From contig NZ_CP062260.1 in assembly GCF_014863545.1 (NCBI RefSeq), positions 3,915,001 to 3,979,000 on the forward strand: a stretch of 64,000 nt of DNA, given 5' to 3'. A program made the position numbers and the translations under genes. Of the stretch, positions 1 through 8,986 are shown piece after piece (the first letter of the stretch is position 1; every line of letters starts with the position of its first letter). Source of the DNA: Paenibacillus sp. JNUCC32 (GTDB taxonomy: Bacteria > Bacillota > Bacilli > Paenibacillales > Paenibacillaceae). The notes beneath the pieces were generated by a model. It did no database searches, was not told the origin of the DNA, and was given only the letters and a program-made list of their open reading frames with translations.

Positions 1-1454
1 ACAAATGAAGGATAGGCTCCATGTGTTCCCATAGGTACAGACGGAGAGCCGTATGCACCAGCATTGTAGTTCATTCCCCCCTGCCACGGTTGATACGATG
101 CCCCCATGTCAGGCGCGTATGGACGATGCCCATGTTGTGGGTACCCGAAATGCGGCATGTGATGGTGTGAACCCACTTCTCCCCCGTGGCATCCGCAAGG
201 AGACGGAACATAACCATATGTCATTGCGGTATGATGATGCTCAGGATATGGATGGTAGTCGGAAACCATATTCCCTGTATAAGATTCCGTGATCGAGAAC
301 TGGGAATAGTCCATGCTCATCGGCTGTTCAGAAAGACCCGGATATCCTGAAACTGTACTTTCCCAGCCTTCATTGTAGGAAACAGGCATCGCTTCCTGCG
401 GCATGTTGTGATACGGATGGACGGCATTGCCATAATCGGCGCCCGGCCATTTCATAGGCTCATGACACCCGCAGGGGCCTTCATGAAGACCGAATGGAGG
501 CATTGCAAATGCGGGTGCCTCTTTAAAAGGAAACTCCGGACACGGATGAGGCATCATCTGCATCGGCATCTGGGCAAAAGGCGGACATGGTTCGGCTATG
601 GGATGAACAGGATGCGGTAACGGCATGGTTTTGACAGGATACGTATACTCCGGCTCCATAGGTTTATATGGAGATATGAATTCGGGTTTAAACTCTGGCT
701 TGAACTCCGGTTTGAATTCTGGTTTGTATTCTGGTTTGTATTCTGGTTTAAACTCTGGCATGATTACGGGCATTTTAAATTCCGGCATCACTTCCGGTTT
801 TTTCACCTCTGGCATAATCTCTGGTTTCTTGATTTCCGGCATGATGATCGGCTTCTTGATTTCAGGTAATATCTCCGGTTTGTATTCCGGTTCCATTTTC
901 TTAGGCTCCTCGGGGAAAGGCGAAATCTCCGGAAGCTTCGGCAGAATCGGCGGCTCAGGCTCCTTAACCTCAGGAACGACCGGAGGCTGCTCGATCGGCG
1001 CTGTTATTTCTTCCTTAACTCCGGTGTAATCCTTGCTGCCGGGTTTCTTCTTGCCTGCAGCTGCACCGCTGCCACTGCTCATGGAAACCCCGTCATCAAC
1101 GCCGGACTCCATAGAACCGCCTGATGAAGGGATGTTGACGACTTCTCCCACCAGCAGGGCATTCGGATTTTTAAGCTGCGGATTGGCATTGATGATTTCC
1201 TTCAGAGTGACTCCCCATGCCTTGGACAGTTTCCAGAGGGAGTCTCCCTGCTTTACCGTATGCTTATGGATAATGGGTTGGCTGCCGTCAGGGACCTGAA
1301 CGGGCTCGGTCGGAACTTTGATCTTGGCACCGACATCGAGCTTATTCGGATCCACCAGCTGTGGATTGGCATCGATGATTTTCGCTAAAGGTACGTCGTA
1401 TTTTTTGGACAGCTCATATAGGGTGTCGCCTTCCTTGACGATGTGTATCTTCAC
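1..1454 (-). CDS. safA: SafA-like spore coat assembly protein with two LysM domains (3' end beyond window)
   Basis: The reading frame is open from a GTG start at 1454 to the window edge (484 codons, no stop). GTG is preceded by AGGAGG at 8 nt. The N-terminus MKIHIVKEGDTLYELSKKY is a LysM domain (residues 2-46) followed by a second LysM (about 58-104). In SafA the LysM domain binds the spore cortex and the protein organises the inner coat with SpoVID, which is also in this window. After a Gly/Ser linker come Pro/Glu-rich repeats of the type PEFK, PEYK, MPEI and MPEV (about residues 180-270). A His/Gly/Tyr/Pro-rich tail with CGCH clusters follows, typical of cross-linked coat proteins. The Bacillus protein has one LysM, so the second is notable. 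The name rests on the N-terminus and composition. Confidence 0.75.
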   Translation of the reverse strand, partial: MKIHIVKEGDTLYELSKKYDVPLAKIIDANPQLVDPNKLDVGAKIKVPTEPVQVPDGSQPIIHKHTVKQGDSLWKLSKAWGVTLKEIINANPQLKNPNALLVGEVVNIPSSGGSMESGVDDGVSMSSGSGAAAGKKKPGSKDYTGVKEEITAPIEQPPVVPEVKEPEPPILPKLPEISPFPEEPKKMEPEYKPEILPEIKKPIIMPEIKKPEIMPEVKKPEVMPEFKMPVIMPEFKPEYKPEYKPEFKPEFKPEFKPEFISPYKPMEPEYTYPVKTMPLPHPVHPIAEPCPPFAQMPMQMMPHPCPEFPFKEAPAFAMPPFGLHEGPCGCHEPMKWPGADYGNAVHPYHNMPQEAMPVSYNEGWESTVSGYPGLSEQPMSMDYSQFSITESYTGNMVSDYHPYPEHHHTAMTYGYVPSPCGCHGGEVGSHHHMPHFGYPQHGHRPYAPDMGASYQPWQGGMNYNAGAYGSPSVPMGTHGAYPSF

Positions 1455-1552
1455 GCCGCTAAAACCTCCTACACTCTTCTAGGCGTCATGTAATTCGCCC
1501 GCTTTCGTTACTACATCCTATGCACGGAATAGGCGATTGACATCCCTCTAGG

Positions 1553-1584
1553 CAAAAAAAATCCTTTCATCGACATGAAAGGAT
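1553..1584 (-). terminator. Rho-independent terminator after ilvE
   Basis: A perfect 10-bp hairpin (ATCCTTTCAT/ATGAAAGGAT, loop CGAC or its complement) is followed on the minus strand by eight T. It lies directly after the ilvE stop and ends the pheB-to-ilvE operon. Confidence 0.9.
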
Positions 1585-1617
1585 GGTTTAAGTCGTTTAT
1601 TTAGTTGTCCTGAAACC

Positions 1618-2502
1618 CTAGGATTCCCATACTTTATAACCGTCTTGATCCACAATTTTGCGGAATTCCTCCAGCAATTGCAGCGTAACGGGACCAGCCT
1701 GGCCTTTTCCGATGATCCGTCCGTCGATTTCGCGGGCCGCAATGACCTCAGCAGCCGTGCCCGTAAAAAATACTTCGTCCGCAATATATACGTCATGCAT
1801 GCTGAACGGCTCTTCCTTCAGTTTAATGCCGAGTTTCTCGCATAGGTCGATAATAGCCTGGCGCGTAATGCCTTCAAGTGCGCCAAGATAGCACGGAGGC
1901 GTAGTGACTACGCCGTTTTTGACGATGAAAATGTTGTCCCCGGAGCCTTCCGTCACATATCCCTGCGCGTTCATCATAATAGCCTCATCCGCTCCCGCAA
2001 AGTTGGATTGGATCTTCACGAGAATATTGTTCAAATAGTTCAAGGATTTGATTTTCGGGTTAAGCGCATCCGGTATGTTACGCCGCTGGGCAACGGAGAC
2101 GGCCTTCAGGCCATTGAGATAAGCTTCTTCGGAATAAATCGCCAGCTGCTCCACAATGATCAACACGGTCGGTTTAGGGCAGCGGCGCGGATCCAGCCCC
2201 AAGTTGCCGGCACCGCGGGATACCACGATACGGATATACCCATTCCGCATGTCATTGCGTCGAATGGTCTCGGCCATAGCCTCCAGCAGTTCTTCATATG
2301 CCAGGGGGATGACTAAATCGATGGACTTGGCGGAATCATACAGCCGGTCCAAGTGCTCTTTGCACTTAAAGATGTTGCCGTTATATATTCGAATGCCTTC
2401 GAATATGCCGTCTCCGTACAGAAACCCATGGTCAAAAACGGATACTTTAGCATTCTCTTTCGTGACATATTCTCCATCTAGATAGATCCATTGCTCCGAC
2501 AT
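1618..2502 (-). CDS. ilvE: Branched-chain amino acid aminotransferase
   Basis: This 294-residue fold-type IV PLP aminotransferase reversibly converts Val, Leu and Ile to their 2-oxo acids with 2-oxoglutarate as acceptor, in the cytosol. Visible family signs are the N-terminal DHGFLYGDGIFEGIR block, the PLP-binding lysine in IKSLNYLNN (about Lys152) and the cofactor-binding segment EGSGDNIF (about 185). Length is normal for the short IlvE class. It is the last gene of the operon and starts one base after the pheA stop, so it is probably translationally coupled. The same fold family includes D-amino acid and aminodeoxychorismate enzymes, but the N-terminal motif favours IlvE. Confidence 0.9.
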   Translation of the reverse strand: MSEQWIYLDGEYVTKENAKVSVFDHGFLYGDGIFEGIRIYNGNIFKCKEHLDRLYDSAKSIDLVIPLAYEELLEAMAETIRRNDMRNGYIRIVVSRGAGNLGLDPRRCPKPTVLIIVEQLAIYSEEAYLNGLKAVSVAQRRNIPDALNPKIKSLNYLNNILVKIQSNFAGADEAIMMNAQGYVTEGSGDNIFIVKNGVVTTPPCYLGALEGITRQAIIDLCEKLGIKLKEEPFSMHDVYIADEVFFTGTAAEVIAAREIDGRIIGKGQAGPVTLQLLEEFRKIVDQDGYKVWES

Positions 2503-3390
2503 TTACTTAACCTCCATTTTCTCACTCTCATAGGCGTAACCCGGATAAGAGCCCAGCACTCGAACCAGACATCCCAGCGCTTCAATCTCTCCCATGGCGG
2601 CAACCAACAGAACGGAATCCGCTGCGGCCATGACATCGATATAAAAATAGTAATTACCGAGCTTCTTCTTCGTTGGACGGGATTCGATCCGCGACAGGTT
2701 CAGGCGACGCCACGCAAAAGCGGAAAGCACCTGATGCAGCGCTCCCGGCACGTCTTCGGGAAGCGTTACGAGAATGCTGGTCTTGATATGTTCCGGCGAA
2801 CGGTTGACCAATATCGGCTCGCGTCCGATCAGCACAAACCGTGTGTAATTGTTATCATGGTCGGTAATACGCTCAGCAAGCACGTTTAATTCGTGGGTGG
2901 CCGCGCCTAGCGAAGTGCCGATTGCCGCCCATCCCCGGCCGGGGTTCTCCTTTACGATCTTAACCCCTTCGGAGGTGCTGCCCACTTGCTCCAACTCAGC
3001 CTGCGGTGCAGCCTTCGCTAGGAACTGACGACACTGGGCTGTCGCAACTTGGTGGGACCAGATCTTTTTAATCTGACTGTAATCCATCGTTCCGTCACTT
3101 GAACGGAATTCGGCAGCATTACCGATCAGGTTCTGGATGGAGGGATAGACCCACTCCACCTGCATCGGCAGATCCACCTCATTGACCAGCCAATCCATAT
3201 GAAGGCTTACGGAGCCTTCAATGGTGTTCTCGATCGGGATCACGCTGTAATCGCTTTTTCCTTCTACTGTTGACATAAATACATCAGAGATCAGTTTATG
3301 GTGGACAAATTCCACCGGCTCACCATTTAGGAGATAAAGTATCGCTTCATGAGATACCGATCCTGAGGGCAACAAGGCTATTTTTTTCAT
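2503..3390 (-). CDS. pheA: Prephenate dehydratase
   Basis: This 295-residue protein converts prephenate to phenylpyruvate in phenylalanine synthesis. The catalytic-domain TRF motif is present in DNNYTRFVLIG. A C-terminal ACT domain (about 205-290) with the ESRP phenylalanine-binding motif predicts feedback inhibition by Phe. IENTIEGSV is also characteristic. The N-terminus reads ALLPSGSVSHEA, where the family normally has a G-P-x-GT-(F/Y) element, so this part is divergent. It overlaps thrB by 4 bases (ATGA) and is followed at once by ilvE. Confidence 0.9.
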   Translation of the reverse strand: MKKIALLPSGSVSHEAILYLLNGEPVEFVHHKLISDVFMSTVEGKSDYSVIPIENTIEGSVSLHMDWLVNEVDLPMQVEWVYPSIQNLIGNAAEFRSSDGTMDYSQIKKIWSHQVATAQCRQFLAKAAPQAELEQVGSTSEGVKIVKENPGRGWAAIGTSLGAATHELNVLAERITDHDNNYTRFVLIGREPILVNRSPEHIKTSILVTLPEDVPGALHQVLSAFAWRRLNLSRIESRPTKKKLGNYYFYIDVMAAADSVLLVAAMGEIEALGCLVRVLGSYPGYAYESEKMEVK

Positions 3391-4355
3391 GCGGTAACTT
3401 CCCCTCTAATCATATCCAAAAAGGATCTATTATTAGTATCATCCAAGAGCTGGACGCCTTCCGCAACTGGATTCAATGGGTAGCACGAAGACTGGATGCC
3501 TTCCGCCTTCATCGTCTCCGTGAGATACGCGCCCAATTCTTCTGCACGCGGTTCGTTCCGGTCCACCAGCGCAATCATCGTCGGACCCGCTCCGCTCAGC
3601 GCGATGCCGACTGCCCCATGATCAGGCGCTTCGGCCAAAATCTTGGACATCCCCGGTACAAGCGGCGCACGATATGGCTGATGAATCCGGTCTTTCATCG
3701 CGGCACGAATCAAGTCCAGTCTGCCTGCCGAAAGAGCAGCGGTCATTAAGGAGGACCGACTAATATTATATACAGCATCCGCTAAACTGACCTGGGCGGG
3801 CAGCGCTTCCCTTGCTTTGGATGTCGCCAGCTCGAAATCGGGAATCACCACGAGCGTTCCAAGGTCCGCCGGAGGTTCAATGCGCATATAATCCGCATGG
3901 GCTCCATCCCATACGGCCGCAATGATTCCTCCAAATAAAGAAGCCCCCACATTATCAGGATGCTTCTCAAGATTCGTCGCCATATCAAAAAGCTTGGAAT
4001 CCGGCAGTGGTGACCCGATTAGAGCGTTGGCTGCAGCCAGCGCGCCTACGATCGCCGATGCGCTGCTGCCAAGGCCGCGGGTAAGCGGAATTTCGGAATA
4101 CATGGAAATCTCGAGATCAGGAACTGCCTGTCCCGCTTCTTCAAAAACCATTTGAGCCACCTTATAGATCAGGTTGCTCTTATCGGTCGGCAGACCGCCC
4201 ATCTCATCGCCATGAAGATGGAACACGGTCTTCTCCGACGCTTTCATCTCGATCCAGGAATACAGGGACAATGCCATGCCGAGCGTATCGAATCCGGGTC
4301 CCAAATTAGCCGTGCTGGCCGGAACCTTCACCCGGACGCCTTGGGACAAACTCAT
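3387..4355 (-). CDS. thrB: Homoserine kinase
   Basis: This 322-residue GHMP-superfamily kinase phosphorylates homoserine to O-phosphohomoserine, the substrate of ThrC. The GHMP ATP-binding loop is seen as [15 protein letters not shown] (about 91-105). The N-terminal [18 protein letters not shown] and the C-terminal [12 protein letters not shown] are family signatures. Both gene borders are 4-base overlaps (with thrC upstream and pheA downstream), so the three genes are clearly co-translated. Confidence 0.95.
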   Translation of the reverse strand: MSLSQGVRVKVPASTANLGPGFDTLGMALSLYSWIEMKASEKTVFHLHGDEMGGLPTDKSNLIYKVAQMVFEEAGQAVPDLEISMYSEIPLTRGLGSSASAIVGALAAANALIGSPLPDSKLFDMATNLEKHPDNVGASLFGGIIAAVWDGAHADYMRIEPPADLGTLVVIPDFELATSKAREALPAQVSLADAVYNISRSSLMTAALSAGRLDLIRAAMKDRIHQPYRAPLVPGMSKILAEAPDHGAVGIALSGAGPTMIALVDRNEPRAEELGAYLTETMKAEGIQSSCYPLNPVAEGVQLLDDTNNRSFLDMIRGEVTA

Positions 4356-5425
4356 ACCCGCGCAGCTCCTTCAAGCTTAGCAATCGCATCCATTACGGCC
4401 GATTCCGTATCCGATACGACGAGCGGTTCGGCGTTCACGGTAGAAATCGCGATATTCGGATCTTTCAGCCCATGTCCTGTCAGCACACAGACAACGGACT
4501 CCCCACCTTTAAAATATCCCTCTCGCTTCATTTTATAAACGCCTGCGATGGAGGCGGCCGATCCTGGCTCGGCAAAAATCCCCTCACGCGATGCGATTTT
4601 GCGGTATGCTTCCAAGATTTCCTCGTCCGTGACGTAATTAATTTGTCCGCCGGATTCCTCAGCCGCGGCAACCGCGGTTTTCCAGCTGGCCGGGTTCCCG
4701 ATGCGGATGGCCGTCGCTACCGTTTCCGGATTCGGAATAGGCTCACCCTTGACGATAGCCATGGCGCCTTCCGCCTCGAACCCAAGCATCTTCGGCAGGG
4801 AAGTGGATTTACCCGCTGCGTGGTATTCTTTAAATCCTTTCCAGTAAGCGGAGATGTTCCCCGCATTGCCGACCGGAATGGCCAGTACGTCCGGAGCTTT
4901 GCCCAACTGGTCAACGACTTCGAATGCAGCCGTCTTCTGGCCTTCGATACGATAAGGATTCACGGAGTTTACCAGCGAAATCGGGTGCTTGGCCGTGATC
5001 TCGCGAACGATTTCCAGCGCGCGGTCAAAGTTCCCTTCAATCGCGATCACCTTCGCTCCGTAAATCATCGCCTGCGCGAGCTTGCCCAGCGCGATATTGT
5101 TGTTCGGAATGATCACGATGCAGTTTAATCCGCCGCGAGCGGCATAAGCAGCAGCCGCAGCCGATGTATTGCCCGTCGAAGCGCACATGATGGTACGGCT
5201 TCCTTCTTCCATTGCTTTCGCGACGGCCATGACCATCCCGCGGTCTTTGAATGAACCTGTCGGGTTCAGCCCTTCGAATTTGAAATGCAAATCGATTCCG
5301 AGCTCTTCGGATAGATTCACGGCTTTGATGAGCGGGGTATTCCCTTCCTTAAGCGTTAGCAGCGGGGTACGCTCATTTACCGGCAAATATTCTCTGTAGG
5401 TTTGCAGCAATCCTTCATACGGCAT
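4352..5425 (-). CDS. thrC: Threonine synthase
   Basis: This 357-residue PLP enzyme converts O-phosphohomoserine to threonine. The PLP lysine lies in GSFKDRGM, and a glycine-rich phosphate loop is visible at [14 protein letters not shown]. Length matches the short Bacillus-type ThrC. It lies between hom and thrB in the order hom-thrC-thrB known from Bacillus. The start is the ATG at 5425 with an aAGGAGAAC ribosome site just upstream. Confidence 0.95.
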   Translation of the reverse strand: MPYEGLLQTYREYLPVNERTPLLTLKEGNTPLIKAVNLSEELGIDLHFKFEGLNPTGSFKDRGMVMAVAKAMEEGSRTIMCASTGNTSAAAAAYAARGGLNCIVIIPNNNIALGKLAQAMIYGAKVIAIEGNFDRALEIVREITAKHPISLVNSVNPYRIEGQKTAAFEVVDQLGKAPDVLAIPVGNAGNISAYWKGFKEYHAAGKSTSLPKMLGFEAEGAMAIVKGEPIPNPETVATAIRIGNPASWKTAVAAAEESGGQINYVTDEEILEAYRKIASREGIFAEPGSAASIAGVYKMKREGYFKGGESVVCVLTGHGLKDPNIAISTVNAEPLVVSDTESAVMDAIAKLEGAARV

Positions 5426-5486
5426 CTCTCATGTTCTCCTTTTCTTATGAAAAAATTATATATGTTGATTTAATGGATGCTAATCC

Positions 5487-6773
5487 TTATCCTTCAACGC
5501 GGTAAACACTTTTGATTCGGCGAATGACTTCCAGGCCTTCAAAGTGATTCAGCACTTCGTCCATGCTGGCTTTGCTCGCATTGTGCGTAACGATGATTAT
5601 CTCTGCGTCCGGGTTGTGCTCGTTCGGCTGCTGAACAACGGACTCCAAGCTAACGTTATATTGAGCGAACACCTGCGTTATTTGCGCCAGCACTCCTGCT
5701 TTATCGTCCACATGAAGCAGGATGAAATTCTTGTACATGATCTGCTCATCGGTTTTGAGCTTCTTCGGTTTATAAGGAACGATGGCTTTCAGACCGTTAA
5801 CGCCGAGCTTCAGATTCTTGATGACCGCCACCAGGTCTGCCACAACGGATGTCGCGGTTGGCATCTCGCCCGCGCCCGCTCCGTAGAACATCGTTTCGCC
5901 GACGGCCTCCCCGTATACATACACCGCGTTAAATACGCCGTTCACGGCGGCGATGGGATGACCTTTGCGAACCATCGTCGGCTGGACGCTGATGCTGAAT
6001 TCATCGTCCTGACGCTCCGCGATACCGAGAAGTTTCATCTCGTAGCCCAGACGTTTGGCATAAGCGATATCATCTTTCGTAACCTGCGAAATGCCCTTGA
6101 CGGATACATCCTGGAGCTCAACGTTCGTGCGGAAACCGAGGGTACCGAGTATTGCCATTTTGCGGGCCGCGTCCAAGCCTTCCACATCGGATGTCGGATC
6201 GGCTTCCGCGTACCCCAGCTCCTGAGCTTCTGCCAGGACATCCTCATAGGAGGCGCCTTCCTGGCTCATCTTGGTCAAGATAAAGTTGGTCGTACCGTTC
6301 ACGATCCCCATGATTTTCATGATACGATCCGATGAGAAGCCTTCAATCAGCGTACGGATAATGGGAATGCCGCCGGCTACGCTTGCCTCGTAGAACACGT
6401 CGCACTGCTTTTCTTGCGCCTTGGCCAATATTTCGGCACCGTGCAGGGCCATCAGATCCTTATTGGCGGTTACGATGTGCTTGCCGCGCTCAAGCGCTTC
6501 GAGGATGTAGGTTTTCGTCTGCTCGATCCCGCCCATCACTTCAACGATGACATCAATCTCGGGATCGCGAATGACCGCCCAGGGATCTTCCGTTAATTTA
6601 CTCTGATCCACATTGACGCTGCGGTACTTCTCCAAATGTTTGACGGCGATGCGCTCGATCGTAATCGGCGAACCGACCTGACTGCTCAAATCCTCCTGAT
6701 GCCCCTCAACGATGCGGACAACGCCTGTTCCTACGGTTCCTAATCCCAAAAGCCCTACTTTGACCGGTTTCAT
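5487..6773 (-). CDS. hom: Homoserine dehydrogenase
   Basis: This 428-residue enzyme reduces aspartate semialdehyde to homoserine, the branch point to Thr and Met. It has an N-terminal Rossmann NAD(P) motif (GLLGLGTVGTGVV), the catalytic-domain segment EASVAGGIPIIRTL, and a C-terminal ACT domain (about 350-428) for threonine feedback control. A good AGGAGG-type ribosome site lies before the ATG. It follows pheB by about 57 bases, so the two may share a transcript. Confidence 0.95.
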   Translation of the reverse strand: MKPVKVGLLGLGTVGTGVVRIVEGHQEDLSSQVGSPITIERIAVKHLEKYRSVNVDQSKLTEDPWAVIRDPEIDVIVEVMGGIEQTKTYILEALERGKHIVTANKDLMALHGAEILAKAQEKQCDVFYEASVAGGIPIIRTLIEGFSSDRIMKIMGIVNGTTNFILTKMSQEGASYEDVLAEAQELGYAEADPTSDVEGLDAARKMAILGTLGFRTNVELQDVSVKGISQVTKDDIAYAKRLGYEMKLLGIAERQDDEFSISVQPTMVRKGHPIAAVNGVFNAVYVYGEAVGETMFYGAGAGEMPTATSVVADLVAVIKNLKLGVNGLKAIVPYKPKKLKTDEQIMYKNFILLHVDDKAGVLAQITQVFAQYNVSLESVVQQPNEHNPDAEIIIVTHNASKASMDEVLNHFEGLEVIRRIKSVYRVEG

Positions 6774-6830
6774 TAATAACTACCTCCTGTATCCCATCAC
6801 ATAGATATCTATTTATTCGTCGTTTCTACC

Positions 6831-7268
6831 CTAACCTTGCCCTATCATCTGCACTCTTCTGACTCCGGCTATTCGCCTCAATCCGTCAAGCAGATCATCC
6901 AGCTCCTCATTCAGCCGGGAAACTTCGACGGAAATAACGACATTCGCGATTCCTTGCAGCGGGATGCTCTGATGAATGGTCAGCACGTTCCCGCCTTCAC
7001 CCGCTACCAGCCCCAGCACCTCGGATAGCATGCCCGAGCGATGTTCCATATCGATGGAAATCGTTACGATTTCATCACGTTCCAATTGATTGATAGGGTG
7101 GATGCCGTCCTTGTACTTGTAAAAAGCGCTGCGGCTAAGCCCTACCTGCTCGACGGCTTCATGAACCGTCCTCACGTCCCCCGACGCCAGCAGTTTTTTC
7201 ACTTGCATCGTTTTAACTACAGCCTCGGGAAGGATGTCTTCCCGGACCAGATAGTAGCGTTCCTTCAC
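6831..7268 (-). CDS. pheB: ACT domain-containing protein PheB
   Basis: This 145-residue protein is similar along its length to Bacillus PheB (MKERYYLVREDILPE, SRSAFYKYKDG, TIHQSIPLQG). An N-terminal helix-turn-helix-like region (about 34-52) precedes an ACT domain (about 67-143). PheB is often called a chorismate mutase subunit, but no catalytic residues support that, so a regulatory amino-acid-sensing role is more likely. I chose the GTG at 7268 because GAGGAG lies 9 nt upstream and the conserved N-terminus begins there. Longer in-frame starts lack support. It heads the hom/thr/phe/ilvE operon. Confidence 0.85.
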   Translation of the reverse strand: MKERYYLVREDILPEAVVKTMQVKKLLASGDVRTVHEAVEQVGLSRSAFYKYKDGIHPINQLERDEIVTISIDMEHRSGMLSEVLGLVAGEGGNVLTIHQSIPLQGIANVVISVEVSRLNEELDDLLDGLRRIAGVRRVQMIGQG

Positions 7269-7310
7269 AAACGTCCTCTCCTCAAAGACTACTGTATTCG
7301 TATAGTGGAC

Positions 7311-7339
7311 ATTATACTGGATATACCCCGTAAGGGCAA
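7311..7339 (-). promoter_or_regulatory. Sigma-A type promoter of the pheB operon
   Basis: On the minus strand TTGCCC (7339-7334) and a perfect TATAAT (7316-7311) are separated by 17 bases, about 45 bases before the pheB start. Confidence 0.7.
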
Positions 7340-7455
7340 TACATAAGTGACCCATTTTTAGCGAGCCCGATATTTCCGGGCCAACCCTATAGCCTATACT
7401 ATATCGCAATTCGAAACGGAACTCATCGGTATTCAAGTCAAATTTGCAAATGATG

Positions 7456-7490
7456 CGTTAAAAAAACAGCCCCCGGTATTCCGGAGACTG
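7456..7490 (-). terminator. Terminator after the SPFH/zinc-ribbon module
   Basis: The minus-strand stem CAGTCTCCGG/CCGGGGGCTG is followed by a run of seven T, 14 bases after the stop of the last gene of the module. It isolates the module from the pheB operon. Confidence 0.8.
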
Positions 7491-7504
7491 CCGATCACTT
7501 CAAG

Positions 7505-8164
7505 CTAACTGGTGTATCTCATGGTCAAGCCGCAGTACTCGCACTCTTTTTCCTCATGCCGTGAAATCACGGTTCTTGCGCCGCAGCCGGAACATGCCAC
7601 AGACTTGGATTCCGTCTTCGTTTGAGATTCAACGGGGTTTACCGGCTCTCTATGCAGCGAACGGATCACCAACGCGCCATCCTCAATCTTCCCGGCAGGA
7701 AGCATGCGCTCCTTCAACATATAGTTCAAATCCCGCATCACATGGGCCGGACTTTGGTTCGCAACGATCGCGATATGCTCGATGTAAATTAGCCGCCGCT
7801 GCAAGACAGCCTCCCTGTAAATTCCGAGCAGCTTCCGGAATTTCTTGTCTAAGAAGTCGGCAGCAACCAGCAAAAACAACGCGGGGATTAATATACACAA
7901 CGCCATCGCTAAATTATCGTTTAAGAACTGCTCGCTGGATTCGCTCGTCACTAAATTGATTACCAGGATAACAATATAAGTGCCGAACAATACCCATCCG
8001 ACCAATCTAAGGTTCCTTCCCTGATAACTGTGATGCTGCTGCGTGGGCAGAATACGAAACGCAGCGATAATCAAAGCTAATGGAAAAAACACATACGTCA
8101 GTCCAATAATAAAATAATCGAATGAGGTAAATTGCGATTTAAAAGGCTTTACCGGAACGCTCAT
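7505..8164 (-). CDS. Membrane protein with C-terminal zinc ribbon (paralogue 1)
   Basis: No function is recognised. The 219-residue protein has three predicted membrane helices (about 15-39, 53-72, 85-104). A cytoplasmic region follows with HIAIVANQSPAHVMRDLNYM and ERMLPAGKI, which looks like a small winged-helix segment. It ends in a zinc ribbon with four cysteines (Cys191, 194, 208, 211; CSGCG and CEYCG). It is clearly paralogous to the next gene upstream: same order of parts, shared QSPAHV and GCGARTV motifs. It is the last gene of the four-gene SPFH module. A membrane stress or envelope-sensing role is only a guess from the SPFH neighbour. Confidence 0.8.
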   Translation of the reverse strand: MSVPVKPFKSQFTSFDYFIIGLTYVFFPLALIIAAFRILPTQQHHSYQGRNLRLVGWVLFGTYIVILVINLVTSESSEQFLNDNLAMALCILIPALFLLVAADFLDKKFRKLLGIYREAVLQRRLIYIEHIAIVANQSPAHVMRDLNYMLKERMLPAGKIEDGALVIRSLHREPVNPVESQTKTESKSVACSGCGARTVISRHEEKECEYCGLTMRYTS

Positions 8165-8212
8165 ACGAAGTTCTCCCCAGTCTCTTCTCTTTTAAATGGT
8201 ACATCCGACGTG

Positions 8213-8962
8213 CTATGCCACAATCACGGTACCGCAATACTCGCATTCCTTCCCCTCCACATGCGTTACGACCGTTCTTGCTCCGCAGCCGGGGCATTCC
8301 ACGGATTTAGGAGCCGGATCGGACGCAGGTTCGGTTCGGGATATGGGGGCCGGACCTGCAGTCGTATCGCCCAATGAATACTGCACGCGCTGCCCGCTGC
8401 GCGAAACGAATTCGCCACGGAACGCTTCGGACTTTCTGTGCAAGGACGGGATGAGAACAACTCCGTTGTCGAGCTTTCCGTTAGGCAGCATACGCTCTTC
8501 AAACATGAACGTGATATCCCGGATCACGTGTGCAGGCGATTGTCTCGCCTCACGGGCAATATGTTCGACCTGGACGAGCCCTCGATGCAGGATGGCATTC
8601 GAATAGAATTGAAGCAAGCTGCCGAATTTCTTGTCTTCCTTATTGGCGATCACCAGCATGATCATGGCTGGAACCAGAATGATTACGCCCCAAACGACGG
8701 TGGCCGAATAGAGGCTTTCGATATCTTTGTCATCAATCGTCGCAAGAATCATGAGCAATTCTATGATTCCATAGGTAATGGCAAGCACCCAGCCGAAGAG
8801 ACGGTTGTTCCTCCCCTTACAACGGTTGTGCCGATGGGTGACAAGGACCCGAACGGCTGCCAGCACGATGGCCAGCGGAAAAAAAAGCACGGCCAACGCG
8901 ATGATCGAATAATCCATTTTCGTGAACTTAAGTTTAAAACGCTTCAGATTAGAAGCTCCCAT
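8213..8962 (-). CDS. Membrane protein with C-terminal zinc ribbon (paralogue 2)
   Basis: No function is recognised. The 249-residue protein has three hydrophobic helices near the N-terminus (FFPLAIVLAAVRVLV first) and the motif QSPAHVIRDITFM with ERMLPNGKL. A linker of about 50 residues, longer than in its paralogue, leads to a zinc ribbon with Cys223, 226, 240 and 243 (CPGCG, CEYCG). Two tandem paralogues suggest a local duplication, possibly giving a heteromeric membrane complex with the SPFH protein. It is 24 bases downstream of the coiled-coil gene, so it is in the same transcript. Confidence 0.8.
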   Translation of the reverse strand: MGASNLKRFKLKFTKMDYSIIALAVLFFPLAIVLAAVRVLVTHRHNRCKGRNNRLFGWVLAITYGIIELLMILATIDDKDIESLYSATVVWGVIILVPAMIMLVIANKEDKKFGSLLQFYSNAILHRGLVQVEHIAREARQSPAHVIRDITFMFEERMLPNGKLDNGVVLIPSLHRKSEAFRGEFVSRSGQRVQYSLGDTTAGPAPISRTEPASDPAPKSVECPGCGARTVVTHVEGKECEYCGTVIVA

Positions 8963-8986
8963 ATGCTATCCCCTCTATCATCTGCA

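Noticed and set aside
625..1029. Plus-strand frame of repeated SGLNSGL-type residues
   Set aside because: It is the antisense of the PE(F/Y)K repeat tract of the safA-like gene.
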